A stretch of 50,225 bases of DNA from Fibrobacter succinogenes (GTDB lineage Bacteria; Fibrobacterota; Fibrobacteria; Fibrobacterales; Fibrobacteraceae): positions 1 to 50,225 of the forward strand of contig CADCDO010000034.1 in the NCBI GenBank assembly GCA_902800345.1. Reading direction: 5' to 3'. Shown here one piece after another: positions 14,598 through 23,519 of this stretch. Under the pieces are notes generated by a model. That model ran no database searches. It was not told where the DNA came from and worked only from the letters and a program-made list of their open reading frames with translations. The translations under genes were made by a program, and so were the position numbers. Numbering within the stretch: position 1 is the stretch's first letter; the number at the start of each line of letters is the position of its first letter.

Positions 14598-15590
14598 TTA
14601 TTTAAACCGTTTGCGAAATGTGCAAGTTTGGCAGAAGGGGTGGCGTAGTTCGTGCTGCGCAAACCCTTCGCGGATGTTGCTCGCGAGTGGGCTTTCTAAT
14701 ATCTCGCTAAGGCTTTGTTTGCCGATGTGGCCGAGCGTAATTTGTCCGCTATGGTCGAGGCAGCAGGCGACAACGCGACCGTCATGGAGTATGGCGACGT
14801 GCGTGTCTAAAGCGCGGCACGTGCCAACAACGATTTTGCTGTTAGATTCTTCGACGTCGCATCTATCGATGCTATGCTCAGGATGACTCAAGGTCAGTGA
14901 GCCGGTTGATGAGCCTGTCGAATTAGTCGAACTGCTCTCGTCTAAACTAGGCCATTCAAATCTTGTGTCTTCGTGCAGATAAAGTCGCCCTGTGATGTTG
15001 AAGCTTTTGTGGCGGCTGCAAAAATGCCCGGGCGTGACATCAACGCCGAACGTTTCGTGGATGCGTTTGAGCATGTAGCTATTCCACGGGGAAGCTTCTT
15101 TGGCTCCGATGTTCCAAAGTCGCAAATTGATGTAGAGGTCCGGGCGTTCGACAATCGCGAGGCTGCAAAAATCTAGGACGTTTTGCAGATATCGTTCGGC
15201 GGTTTCGCGGGGGAGTTCTGCGTAAGCGTGCGTTGAAAAATTTACTTGACGGACGGCGGGACTTGCAAAAATCTGGTGGCCAGTGCGTTCGATGGTGGTG
15301 CCGTTTGTCGTAAGTGTAAGCTTTAAGGGAGTTTGTTCTAGTTTTTTGACGTAATGCGCAAATCCGGGATGGAGCGTGGGTTCGCCAAGAACGTGAAAAT
15401 AGACATTTGTGGCTCCGATTTCTTGCGCTCCTGCGATACAGGTCTCAAAGAGTTTCGAATCCATGAACGCCCGATTCGCGGAAATCGACGGATTGTCTGC
15501 CGCGCTTTCATTGCCTGCCGTTGTTCCGCAAGGGCAAAAACTGCAATGCAAATTGCAAACGTTCGTGATTTCGATATAGACGCTGTTCAC
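14598..15590 (-). CDS. Radical SAM/SPASM-domain protein
   Basis: 330 residues from a GTG start. CxxxCxxC is at C12-C16-C19 (CNLHCSFC) and binds the SAM-cleaving 4Fe-4S cluster; a second Cys-rich region at the end (CRALDTHVAILHDGRVVACC ... CQTC) is a SPASM-type auxiliary cluster domain. The start is chosen because GTG overlaps the dus stop (GTGA), has GAGGGG about 6 nt upstream, and leaves the normal short N-terminus before the cluster motif; an upstream ATG would add 53 residues copied from dus in another frame. The substrate is unknown. Residues around 235-255 (SSSTNSTGSSTGSLTLSHPEH) look like an inserted repeat. Confidence 0.85.
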   Translation of the reverse strand: MNSVYIEITNVCNLHCSFCPCGTTAGNESAADNPSISANRAFMDSKLFETCIAGAQEIGATNVYFHVLGEPTLHPGFAHYVKKLEQTPLKLTLTTNGTTIERTGHQIFASPAVRQVNFSTHAYAELPRETAERYLQNVLDFCSLAIVERPDLYINLRLWNIGAKEASPWNSYMLKRIHETFGVDVTPGHFCSRHKSFNITGRLYLHEDTRFEWPSLDESSSTNSTGSSTGSLTLSHPEHSIDRCDVEESNSKIVVGTCRALDTHVAILHDGRVVACCLDHSGQITLGHIGKQSLSEILESPLASNIREGFAQHELRHPFCQTCTFRKRFK

Positions 15591-16612
15591 GATTGCCCCC
15601 TCAACTCTATAATTGCTTCTTGATATTCGCTGAGTTTCCCTGCTTTCTTGATTTTCTTGAAAATTTTCTTGGGAATGCTGGGTTCGAGATATTCCCAGAA
15701 GCTTTGAACATGCGAAAGAATTTGACTGTCGCCTTGGTACGTTTTGCAAGCGTGCTCGAAAATGATTTGGTGCATTTGGAGGAGCTTGTTTGTAAATTCG
15801 CTTTCGCTTATGGCCCCGTTTTTGCGAACATCCTTTGTATTTGCATTTTCTGCCTTGTTCGCGTTTCCCGCTTTGTATTCCGCTGCGAGGCTTGGTCGGG
15901 CGAGCAATCCGCGTCCAATCATGACGCCGGTGAGTTTCGGGTAGCTTTTTTCCATTTCGCAGATTTGTGAAACGCTTGAGATATCTCCGTTATAAACGAG
16001 CGGATGGCGACATTCGCTATAAAATTTTTCAAACGATTTAAAATCAATCGCGCCCTTGTATTGTTGCTTGCCGAGCCGCGGGTGGAGCGTGATTTGCACA
16101 AGCGGAGTTTCGTTTAAAATAGGGAGTAGTGCAAATGCTTCGTCAGGGGAGTATTGCCCGAGTCGCATCTTGACGGAAAATTTTATTGGCGCAGTTCCGT
16201 TTGCTGTGCTAGACATTTTTTTGATTTCGTCCATGATTGCTTGGACGGTTTGCGTGTCGCTTAACAGTCCGGAACCGCGATGGCGATTGACTTGCATCGG
16301 GAACGGGCAACCCATGTTGAAGTCGATTTCCGTGTGGCCTTTGGCGATTAATGCGTCGGTGAGAACTTTGAATTCATCGACGCTGTTTGCAATAATTTGC
16401 GGCACGGTTTTTGCATAGGTCTGCTTTTCTGAATTGGAATGCTGCGGATTGGAAGTTTCCAAATCCCGCAGGTCTTTTTCGCGTGGCTTTCCATTTTCTA
16501 TGCGCAAAAACGGTGCGTAATATGCATCGACTCCGCCAAAGATTTCCGCATGGGCTTTGCGATAAATGCCCGTCGTGTAACCTTGTAGTGGAGCGAATAG
16601 AATTTTTAACAT
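15587..16612 (-). CDS. tRNA-dihydrouridine synthase family protein
   Basis: 341 residues. The Dus TIM-barrel signatures are clear: an N-terminal LFAPLQGYT flavin-site segment, NMGCPFP, a RGSGLL segment, KMRLG, the LHPR stretch with catalytic-region context, and YNGDI plus GVMIGRGLLARP for FMN phosphate binding. The normal catalytic Cys region lies in the GCPFP stretch. The protein reduces uridines in tRNA D-loops using NADPH and FMN. Its stop overlaps the radical SAM gene start by four bases. About 20 residues near 255 (AGNANKAENANTKDV) look like low-complexity insertion. Which Dus subclass cannot be told. Confidence 0.85.
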   Translation of the reverse strand: MLKILFAPLQGYTTGIYRKAHAEIFGGVDAYYAPFLRIENGKPREKDLRDLETSNPQHSNSEKQTYAKTVPQIIANSVDEFKVLTDALIAKGHTEIDFNMGCPFPMQVNRHRGSGLLSDTQTVQAIMDEIKKMSSTANGTAPIKFSVKMRLGQYSPDEAFALLPILNETPLVQITLHPRLGKQQYKGAIDFKSFEKFYSECRHPLVYNGDISSVSQICEMEKSYPKLTGVMIGRGLLARPSLAAEYKAGNANKAENANTKDVRKNGAISESEFTNKLLQMHQIIFEHACKTYQGDSQILSHVQSFWEYLEPSIPKKIFKKIKKAGKLSEYQEAIIELRGQS

Positions 16613-16651
16613 GGCGCAATTTTTGCGGATGTTTCAAAAAGTGGCGGGCCT

Positions 16652-17278
16652 TTATTTTCCGAGGGCTTTTTTCAGCGCTCGGATGGCGTTTCCGCGATGG
16701 CTGATGCGTTTTTTCTCTTCGAGTTCCATTTGCGCAAAAGTTCTCGTTTCTCCATCGGGGACGAACAGCGGATCGTAACCGAATCCCATGTCGCCAACGG
16801 GAGCGTGGTTGATTTCGCCACGGCATTCGCCTTCGAAAATGATGGGCTTGCTGATGACAAATTCACCTTGTTCGTTCTTCGTGACGGTCTGATATGAAAG
16901 TGCGCAGAAGTAACGGGCCTTGCGGTCTTCAATCCCTTCGAGCTTTTGCATCAAAAGATTGTTGTTCGCATCATCGTCGCCATGCTTGCCGCAATAGCGG
17001 GCGCTGTAAATGCCAGGTTCGCTGTTCAGTGCGAAAACTTCAAGGCCGGAGTCGTCAGCGAGAACGGTCGCTTCGATGTTGCGCTTGGCGAGCCATTGCG
17101 CGGTCGTGTTGGATTTGATGATAGCGTTTTCTGCGAAGGTCTTTCCGTCTTCGATAATGTCTTCGTCAAATCCGATATCTTTCAATGTCTTGAATTCGTA
17201 ATGGTCGGTACCGAGAATGTGGGCGAAGTCTCTGATTTTTCCGGCACTGCCGGTCGCGATAACAAAAAGGTGTTTCAT
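16652..17278 (-). CDS. rdgB: Non-canonical purine NTP pyrophosphatase (RdgB/HAM1 family)
   Basis: 208 residues, the family's usual length. The N-terminal IATGSAGKIRDF (family TxNxxK loop), the TFAENAIIKS segment, LADDSGLEV metal-binding motif, GIYSARY, and the C-terminal MGFGYDPLFVPDG and ISHRGNAIRAL are all present. The enzyme hydrolyses ITP, dITP and XTP to monophosphates, cleaning the nucleotide pool. It lies 39 nt upstream of dus in the same direction and is probably cotranscribed with it. No Shine-Dalgarno site is visible in front of the ATG. Confidence 0.92.
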   Translation of the reverse strand: MKHLFVIATGSAGKIRDFAHILGTDHYEFKTLKDIGFDEDIIEDGKTFAENAIIKSNTTAQWLAKRNIEATVLADDSGLEVFALNSEPGIYSARYCGKHGDDDANNNLLMQKLEGIEDRKARYFCALSYQTVTKNEQGEFVISKPIIFEGECRGEINHAPVGDMGFGYDPLFVPDGETRTFAQMELEEKKRISHRGNAIRALKKALGK

Positions 17279-17283
17279 AAATT

Positions 17284-17413
17284 AGTGGTTAGTAAGCAGT
17301 GGTTAGTAAACAGGAATGAATTTAGTGGTTAGTAAATAGTGGTTAGTATGTAGGGATGTAAAAGGAACATTCTTATTGCAATCCTAACCACTAACCACTG
17401 ACCACTAATCACT
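17284..17413. repeat. GTGGTTAGT repeats forming a large inverted repeat
   Basis: Four GTGGTTAGT copies on the plus strand (17285-17349) face CCTAACCACTAACCACTGACCACT (from about 17383), so the whole gap between rdgB and the TM2 gene can fold as one hairpin. No gene is seen in it. Confidence 0.7.
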
Positions 17414-17415
17414 AG

Positions 17416-17640
17416 CTAGTACTTCTCCGGTTTCATGACTATCAAAATGGCGTCAACTATAGTTCCTATACCAAAAAGTCCACCGGTAAAGAGCCAAAGA
17501 AGTCCCGTCCAAATTTTCCCTTCGTAGAAACGGTGCAAACCGCAGATCCCGGGAAAAATGAAAATGGGGGCGAGGCAAAAACCAGGGATGAGGCATAGGA
17601 TGAGCGCAATCCATTTATTATGTTCACCTTTAGCGGGCAT
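17416..17640 (-). CDS. TM2 domain-containing small membrane protein
   Basis: 74 residues with two membrane segments. The pattern WIALILCLIPG..., GICGLHRFYEGKIWTGLLWLFTGGLFGIGTIVDAILI is typical of TM2 proteins: a first helix, a G-x-HRFY-x-G loop and a second helix ending in a D-x-I/L motif. The start at 17640 has AAGGAG 6 nt upstream, which excludes a 23-residue longer start that runs into repeat sequence. Function of TM2 proteins is not established in bacteria. Confidence 0.85.
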   Translation of the reverse strand: MPAKGEHNKWIALILCLIPGFCLAPIFIFPGICGLHRFYEGKIWTGLLWLFTGGLFGIGTIVDAILIVMKPEKY

Positions 17641-17683
17641 AAGGACTCCTTGTTTGTTTCGATTATAATTTAGAAAATGTGTG

Positions 17684-17758
17684 TTCAATGGTCGATAGTC
17701 AATGGTCAATAGTCAATAGCTGGTAACCCATAACTGATAACTAATGACCAAAGACCGA
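17684..17758. repeat. Simple repeat tract (GGTCAATAGTCAATGG type)
   Basis: Runs of TCAATGGTCGATAGTCAATGGTCAATAGTCAATAG and then TAACTGATAACTAATGACC. It separates the divergent TM2 and AlgX-like genes. Confidence 0.6.
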
Positions 17759-17780
17759 TTCTGCTAGCTTCAACATTTAT

Positions 17781-17786
17781 TATAAT
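17781..17786 (+). promoter_or_regulatory. -10 hexamer TATAAT, 7 nt before the GTG of the AlgX-like gene
   Basis: TATAAT, TCCTTTT, then GTG at 17794. There is no ribosome site, so a leaderless start at GTG is inferred; ATG at 17800 would leave a 6-nt leader. Confidence 0.5.
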
Positions 17787-17793
17787 TCCTTTT

Positions 17794-19764
17794 GTGAAAA
17801 TGAAAAATATCTCTATTCCTTTTTTATGCTTTGCGGGGTTTGCCGCAGGCGTGCTTGGCGTTACATCTTGTGCATCTTCGTCTGCAAAGCCTTCTGTTGA
17901 GGCTTCTAGCGAGGCGGAATCTGCTCCACCGACGAATTTGCCTCCGGCTTACGTGGCTCCGGTGGCTGTTTTTGAATTGCGCGTGCTTGATTTTGACAAG
18001 CAGGTGCGAGTCGTCGATAAACCGACGCTTGCAGCACTTGATTTTGCAGCGTATTTCTCGAATCCGATCCGTTTGGCGGGTATGGACGAAAAGCCTGAAA
18101 ATTATACAGGCAAAATGGCGAACGCAAAACTTGCGGATTACCCGTTCCCGATGCTCGATTCGATTTCGGAATATGAACCGGATGCGGTTGCTGGTTTGAC
18201 GCCAATCGCCTGGGAACCGTTTTCGAAGATTCTTTATGCGCAGACTGGTGATGAAATGCTTGCAAAAACGTTGAACGAAGTTGAAGCTGTGAAATGGGAT
18301 GAACCCGATGTCTTCCGCGCGTTCCAGACGGTAAGCCGCTTGTGGGGTGTTCCTGGAAAGGGCGATAATCAGGGAACGGTGGAATGGTGGGTCGAAGTCA
18401 TGCCCGCCATTTGGACGAACCGCGCTCCGTTCTATGGTAAACTGAAATTCGTTTCGGGCGGTGAATCGGCAGAAGTCCTGAATTATTACATGACTGCCGA
18501 GATGAACGGTGAAGAGGCGATGAACTGGGCGCGTACGCTTTCGTCTTACTGGTACCCGACATTGAATACCGATTTGGAACAACATACTCCCGGCGCCATT
18601 TGGGAAAATTCTAGCGCCAACCGTCCGTTTGCGGTAATGCGCGGAAACCCGATGGGAAAACCGATGTGGGTGGCGTTTGAAGTTCCTGCGTTCCGCTTGA
18701 CGGATGAACAGTTGCGAGCCAATGCCGTTGCCGATTCGCTTGCCGCTGCAGGCGAGGTCGTTCCTGTCAATCGTACGCTTGATACGAGTTCGTTTGCGCG
18801 CCTAGAAACGCTCGCGTCTCTTGAAAATAGCTGCCCGGCAACGCCTGCGACAAAGAAGTTCCGCGACGCATTGAAGAAAAAGCTTTCGAAACTCCCGAAG
18901 GAGCAAAATGCGTGGGCCGATGACGGAATGCTTTGGTTCCGTCGCAATGCAAATTACCTCGTTGCAGATAAAATTAGCGGTCAGGATAGTCTTCACAATC
19001 CGCTTCCGCGAATGGTTGAACTCAAACAGTATCTGGATTCGATGAATGTCCAACTGTTGGTTGTTCCGATTCCAGTGAAAGAAGAAATCTATGCGGACAA
19101 GCTTGTGAAGGGGACGCCCGCGGATTTGTGCGTGAATGTGAACGGTCGTGAATTTATCCGTGAATTGCTTGCGGCTGGAATTGACGTGTTGGACCTTTAC
19201 CCGTCTTTGATGGCTGCCCGCAGTGGCGATGAACCGCCTCATTACAGCTACCAGCGCTACGACACGCATTGGGCATTGCCTGGCATGCTTGCCGCGATGG
19301 AACAGCTCGCTTCCCGTGTGACGCAGTACAGCTGGTATGCCGAAGCGAATCCGCAACCGGGTAGTCTTTTGATGAAGGATACGGTCGTGCTGCGCGAAGG
19401 CGACTTGGTCGCTCATTTGCCGGATAAGGAAAAGTCGAAGTATGCCGCCGATACGCTTGTGGGCATGAAAATTTACAAGGGCGATAAACCGTACAAGGGC
19501 GGCAAAAATGCTCCGATCCTCTTGATGGGCGATTCGTTTACGGGCGTGTTCGAATCTGTTGACCAGAAAAGCGGTGGTCCGGGCTCTTTGCTTGCTTATG
19601 CGACGGGGCTTGACGTTCAGGTGCTTACGAGCTGGGGCGGTGGTCCCGGCGTTCGTGCTCGCTTGAAGAAAATGAAAAAAGACATGCTGAGCAAGCGCCT
19701 CGTGATTTACATGATGACCGCTCGCGACTTCTGGCAAAGCCCGATGGAATGGGACGGAATTTAG
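17794..19764 (+). CDS. AlgX/AlgJ-like SGNH-domain lipoprotein
   Basis: 656 residues. A lipoprotein signal ends in the lipobox VTSC (C26), followed by a Ser/Ala/Pro linker. The first half (to about 330) has no motif I know. The second half resembles the SGNH hydrolase-like fold of AlgX/AlgJ alginate acetyltransferases: RMVELKQYLDSMNVQLLVVPIP, a DTHW motif (D490, H492) and GDSFTG (G579-S581), the probable catalytic Asp-His and Ser. In such systems an MBOAT membrane protein passes acetyl groups and the SGNH protein transfers them to polysaccharide; no MBOAT gene is in the window. The TIGR02171-like genes downstream also end in SGNH-like domains, so a common surface glycan modification role is inferred. 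Confidence 0.75.
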   Translation: MKMKNISIPFLCFAGFAAGVLGVTSCASSSAKPSVEASSEAESAPPTNLPPAYVAPVAVFELRVLDFDKQVRVVDKPTLAALDFAAYFSNPIRLAGMDEKPENYTGKMANAKLADYPFPMLDSISEYEPDAVAGLTPIAWEPFSKILYAQTGDEMLAKTLNEVEAVKWDEPDVFRAFQTVSRLWGVPGKGDNQGTVEWWVEVMPAIWTNRAPFYGKLKFVSGGESAEVLNYYMTAEMNGEEAMNWARTLSSYWYPTLNTDLEQHTPGAIWENSSANRPFAVMRGNPMGKPMWVAFEVPAFRLTDEQLRANAVADSLAAAGEVVPVNRTLDTSSFARLETLASLENSCPATPATKKFRDALKKKLSKLPKEQNAWADDGMLWFRRNANYLVADKISGQDSLHNPLPRMVELKQYLDSMNVQLLVVPIPVKEEIYADKLVKGTPADLCVNVNGREFIRELLAAGIDVLDLYPSLMAARSGDEPPHYSYQRYDTHWALPGMLAAMEQLASRVTQYSWYAEANPQPGSLLMKDTVVLREGDLVAHLPDKEKSKYAADTLVGMKIYKGDKPYKGGKNAPILLMGDSFTGVFESVDQKSGGPGSLLAYATGLDVQVLTSWGGGPGVRARLKKMKKDMLSKRLVIYMMTARDFWQSPMEWDGI

Positions 19765-19895
19765 ACGAAAGAACGCTCGCGATGCTCGCTACAGACGAAA
19801 GACTAGAGATGGTGTGAAAATGGAAAAAAGCAAAAATCTCTCGTCTCTTCCTTCGACATGCTCAGGACAGGCTACTCGTCTCTCGTCTAAACTAT
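19763..19895 (+). repeat. AGACGAAAGAC and TTCGACATGCTCAGGACAG repeats across a gene start
   Basis: GACGAAAGAAC and CAGACGAAAGAC lie between the genes (19763-19803). Inside the next gene, CTCTCGTCTC, CTTCGACATGCTCAGGACAG and CTCGTCTCTCGTCT follow, so its first 25 codons are largely repeat-derived. Confidence 0.65.
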
Positions 19896-20602
19896 TCTGG
19901 CCGGCGTTAGTTATTGTCTTTGTTGTTGCGCTTTCGCTGATTCTTTGGAGCGGGAGCGGCAAAGATGTTTCTTATCGTGAAATGGCTTGCACGTTCGAAG
20001 AACGGAATCCGTCGTGCTTGGATTCCATTCGCGAGTGGCGTGATGGACTTGCTTACTTTGATAGTAGTGTCGCGGTGACTCATGATACCTTAAATTCCTT
20101 CAAAAGTTTGTTGTGGAATTTTTGGAATATCGAATTTGCCGGGGCGGGCGAAGCTTCGGTTGCAAAAGATGCAGTGCTTCCGCTTCGTGTTCTTGAAAAC
20201 AGGAAATCCGGTTGCATGGGGCTTTCGTGGCTTGCGCTTATGGTGGCGGAGGCGCGCCATTTGCAGCTCGATGCCATTCTTTTGCCGGGGCATGTTTTTT
20301 TGCGCTACAATTCCGCGAACGAATCAATGAATTTGGAACCCAACCGTCGTGGATTTTCATACACGGATGAAGAATATCGCGAAAAGTACAAAGACGGAAA
20401 ATGGACGGGGTTGGAATTCCGTGCGCTTGAACCTAAGGAATTTGTTGGACTTGCCGCGTTCGATATTGGCAATTTGTACCTTGAAAATGACGTGCCTCGG
20501 GCACTGACTTGGTACCGGATGGCCGAAGAATTTTTCCCGAATTACCCGGGGATTCGGGCAAACCAGCAGATTGCCAAAAGTCGTTTGCCCGATTTAATAT
20601 AA
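19820..20602 (+). CDS. Membrane-anchored transglutaminase-like (SirB1 family) protein
   Basis: 260 residues from ATG 19820 (GTG at 19814 would add two). A cytoplasmic stub of about 25 residues made of repeat sequence (LPSTCSGQATRLSS) precedes one membrane helix (LFWPALVIVFVVALSLILW). The rest resembles the Transglut_core2/SirB1 domain: LPLRVLENRKSGCMGLSWLAL with catalytic-type Cys (C132) and LPGHVFLRY with His (H158). A short TPR-like tail (LTWYRMAEEFFPNYPGIRANQQIAK) ends it. SirB1-type proteins are of uncertain activity; the papain-like Cys-His pair suggests peptide or amide chemistry. It follows the AlgX-like gene by 55 nt and precedes the large lipoprotein array. Confidence 0.7.
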   Translation: MEKSKNLSSLPSTCSGQATRLSSKLFWPALVIVFVVALSLILWSGSGKDVSYREMACTFEERNPSCLDSIREWRDGLAYFDSSVAVTHDTLNSFKSLLWNFWNIEFAGAGEASVAKDAVLPLRVLENRKSGCMGLSWLALMVAEARHLQLDAILLPGHVFLRYNSANESMNLEPNRRGFSYTDEEYREKYKDGKWTGLEFRALEPKEFVGLAAFDIGNLYLENDVPRALTWYRMAEEFFPNYPGIRANQQIAKSRLPDLI

Positions 20603-20696
20603 TTTTCTTACATTGAAGTGCTTTATAGCTTGTAGAAGCGGTTGATGCCGATTCTTGTTGTTTTTTGTAAGCTCAAAAAGCTATTTTTATGGAGTA

Positions 20697-23519
20697 ATGT
20701 CAAAGCGCTCAAATCATTCATTTTTCTTTGTCAAGATACTTTTTTTAGTATCGTCTGTTCTCTTCCTTTGTAGTTGTGATACTTTTTTTGGAGAGCATGT
20801 CTGGTTGAATGCTCCGGCAGAAACGGATACGGCTCACGATGGGCTTGTTGTCATTAGGGCGTCAAAAGTAAAAAATTTAAGTGGTGGAGCAGTCTCGTTC
20901 ATGGGAACATATGAGACGTCAGCCAAGGCGATTGAACGTCCGCAATTACGTGTTATATTGAATTATGATTTTTCGATGGGCAAACATGAAGTCACTTGTG
21001 CCGAATTCAAAAAAGTTATGGGGACGACTTTCGATGAACGTTGCCGAAAAAAGAATTCAGATTTGTTGCCGGTGACGAATGTGACGTACTATGACGTTGT
21101 TCTTTATGCTAATGAACGTAGTAAGCGTGAAGGTTATGATACGGCGTATTCTTATAAGTCGATGGTTTTTGATGCTGCTGGAAATTGTATTTCCATGGAA
21201 GGTCTTGTCTTTCATCCAGAAGTTGATGCGTATCGCTTGCCGACCGAAGCGGAATGGATTCTGGTTGCCGATAGGCATTGGAATCCCACGGCGGAATGGA
21301 ATGCTTTGAATTCAAATTTTGAACCGAAGAACGTTTGTTCATACGGGCGCTTGGGTGGTGACTTTTGTGATATGGCCGGAAACGTCAAGGAATGGGTTTC
21401 TGATTGGTTGGGATATTTTAGGGATATGAACATTACGAATTATGTAGGGGCTCCAGATGGCGGTGTTTTGGGAGAACGTGTTATCAAGGGCGGTAGCTAC
21501 CGTAACGATCCGGCTGCAATCAAGTTGTATAATCGTGGTGATGTCTATATCGTGACTTCGGCGGCAAAGTCCGATTATCTCGGTTTCCGTATTGCGTTTG
21601 GTAAAATTCCGAATGCGGCTTGGATGGGCTATGATGGTTTGCTTCGGGAAAGCCGTATTATACCGATGGCAAGTGCATCTGTTGTCGAGAAAAATATCGG
21701 AACTTATCGTACGAAACTAGTTTTTCGCAACGATGTGTCGGGAAATTTGGCTTATGTTGATTATGTGGATGGAATTTTGTCTGTTATAGAACTTGCGGAT
21801 ACCGTCAATTCTTATCATCCCGATATTTCTCCAGATGGGCGTTTTGTGGCGTATTGTACGGGTATGGAAGGTGTATCTGGAAAATCAAGTATCTATATTC
21901 GTCCGCTTTCGTTGACCACGACAAAACCACTCAAACTTAACGTAAAAGGTAACGCCTCCATCCCGCGATGGCGTGTCTTGGAAAATGGGGATACAGCAAT
22001 AGTTTATGTGTCCGATGCCGGGAATAACAAAGATGCGTCTGCATTTAAGTCCAGGAGTACTTGGCAGGTGAAGTATGGCAATGGACGGTTTGGAACTCCG
22101 AAAAAACTGTTCAATGGAGCGTATCACGGAGGTGTATCCGAAGATAATACTTTTGCCGTGACAGGTGCTCGTTTGCTGCGTGCGCATGTTGCAAATCGCG
22201 ATACGGTCTGGTATAATGGTGAACAGGCTTGTAACGTGTCTCTTTCTAAAGATGGAACGAAACGGGTGGCGTTCCTTGATTTTGGCGGGAAAACGGGTGC
22301 CAAGTTTGTTGGTGAAAGTTATGGAACTCATGAACGTTTACTGATTGCTGATAGTACGGGGCGCTTGATTAAAGCTATTGCTTCGCCCGAAGGCTATAGT
22401 TTTGACCATGTAGAGTGGGCTTTGAACTATGTAAGTGGAGATGATGATGGTGGTTTCATTGTTGCGACTCTTACAAATTCTAATGGCTCGCATTCGAAAA
22501 TCGTCCTCGTGAATGTACATGATTCCTCTATCCTAGATTTGGTTGAAGGCGATGAACTTTGGCATCCGTGTATCTGGCGAAAAAATGTTTATGTGCCGAA
22601 ATCAGCAAAACTAGATTCTGATAGCGCCGGAATTTATTTGCATCCGTCGGATAAGTGGGAATCTGTTATTATGCGCTATAAAATGGAGCTCCTCTGGAAA
22701 TATCGAGATTCAGCAAATGTTGCAGTTCTTGGTTCTTCAAGACCGATGCATGGCGTTAGCCCCAAGGAATTGGATAAGAAGTTTTTTGCCGTTAATTTTG
22801 GACAAACTCCTAACTCCATTTACATGTCCAGAGATTTTCTGAAAAAGTATATTTTTAACCACTTGAAAAAACTCAGATATATTGTAATTTCGTTGGATAT
22901 CGATTTTTGGTATAAAAATGACGGCCCGAAAAGCGATAATTTCTTTTATACAGATTTCGGAAATTATCCAGGATATGTTTATGATGAAAACCATGACTTT
23001 TGGAAAGATGGTTATCCGGAAGGCCTGCTAGAATATACGGAGGGTGCCGTAGGTTCTTCGGATGAATCTTCTTACATGAAAGATAGGGGGCGTTTTTTGA
23101 ACGCATTATGTAATTCGTGGCATGACGAACCTGAAATCGAACAGGATAGCAATTATTTGGATAATCACTGGAACCTGATTGATGACAGTATGGAAACGCT
23201 CCTTGAAATTATTAAAGAGGCGGCTAAGCGGAATATTCGTGTTGTTGGATTGATCTTTCCGCAGAGCCCAGCATATGCGAAAACGGGATCGTTTGGACGA
23301 TATGGCTTGCGCCGGAGTTCTGCAAAAAAATTAATTAATGACATAAAAGCGTTAGAAAAGAAATATTCGAATTTTATGCTGATGGACGAAAATAAAATGG
23401 GCAAACACGACTATACAGACGGAATGGCTATTGACGAAGATCATCTGTGTGGTGGTGGAAGTGTTATTTTGACGTCTCGCTTGAATAAATTGCTGTTATC
23501 ATGGGAATCAAAAAAATGA
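20697..23519 (+). CDS. Large lipoprotein: FGE-like + beta-propeller-like + SGNH-like (array copy 1)
   Basis: 940 residues. The lipobox is LCSC. Domain 1 (about 50-310) is of the FGE/SUMF1 class: YRLPTEAEW, DMAGNVKEWVSDWLG, KGGSYRN, LGFRIAFG; the two catalytic Cys of true formylglycine enzymes are absent. Domain 2 (about 330-620) has TolB-like strands: YHPDISPDGRFVAY, IPRWRVLENGDTAIVYV. Domain 3 (about 655-940) begins VAVLGSSRPMHG (S680/S681) and ends DEDHL (D913, H916), resembling SGNH esterases. This architecture fits the F. succinogenes paralogous family I recall as TIGR02171, function unknown. The start at 20697 has GGAG 4 nt upstream, and 14 upstream codons are unlikely to be used. It heads a run of five genes with gaps or overlaps under 32 nt. 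Confidence 0.8.
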   Translation: MSKRSNHSFFFVKILFLVSSVLFLCSCDTFFGEHVWLNAPAETDTAHDGLVVIRASKVKNLSGGAVSFMGTYETSAKAIERPQLRVILNYDFSMGKHEVTCAEFKKVMGTTFDERCRKKNSDLLPVTNVTYYDVVLYANERSKREGYDTAYSYKSMVFDAAGNCISMEGLVFHPEVDAYRLPTEAEWILVADRHWNPTAEWNALNSNFEPKNVCSYGRLGGDFCDMAGNVKEWVSDWLGYFRDMNITNYVGAPDGGVLGERVIKGGSYRNDPAAIKLYNRGDVYIVTSAAKSDYLGFRIAFGKIPNAAWMGYDGLLRESRIIPMASASVVEKNIGTYRTKLVFRNDVSGNLAYVDYVDGILSVIELADTVNSYHPDISPDGRFVAYCTGMEGVSGKSSIYIRPLSLTTTKPLKLNVKGNASIPRWRVLENGDTAIVYVSDAGNNKDASAFKSRSTWQVKYGNGRFGTPKKLFNGAYHGGVSEDNTFAVTGARLLRAHVANRDTVWYNGEQACNVSLSKDGTKRVAFLDFGGKTGAKFVGESYGTHERLLIADSTGRLIKAIASPEGYSFDHVEWALNYVSGDDDGGFIVATLTNSNGSHSKIVLVNVHDSSILDLVEGDELWHPCIWRKNVYVPKSAKLDSDSAGIYLHPSDKWESVIMRYKMELLWKYRDSANVAVLGSSRPMHGVSPKELDKKFFAVNFGQTPNSIYMSRDFLKKYIFNHLKKLRYIVISLDIDFWYKNDGPKSDNFFYTDFGNYPGYVYDENHDFWKDGYPEGLLEYTEGAVGSSDESSYMKDRGRFLNALCNSWHDEPEIEQDSNYLDNHWNLIDDSMETLLEIIKEAAKRNIRVVGLIFPQSPAYAKTGSFGRYGLRRSSAKKLINDIKALEKKYSNFMLMDENKMGKHDYTDGMAIDEDHLCGGGSVILTSRLNKLLLSWESKK

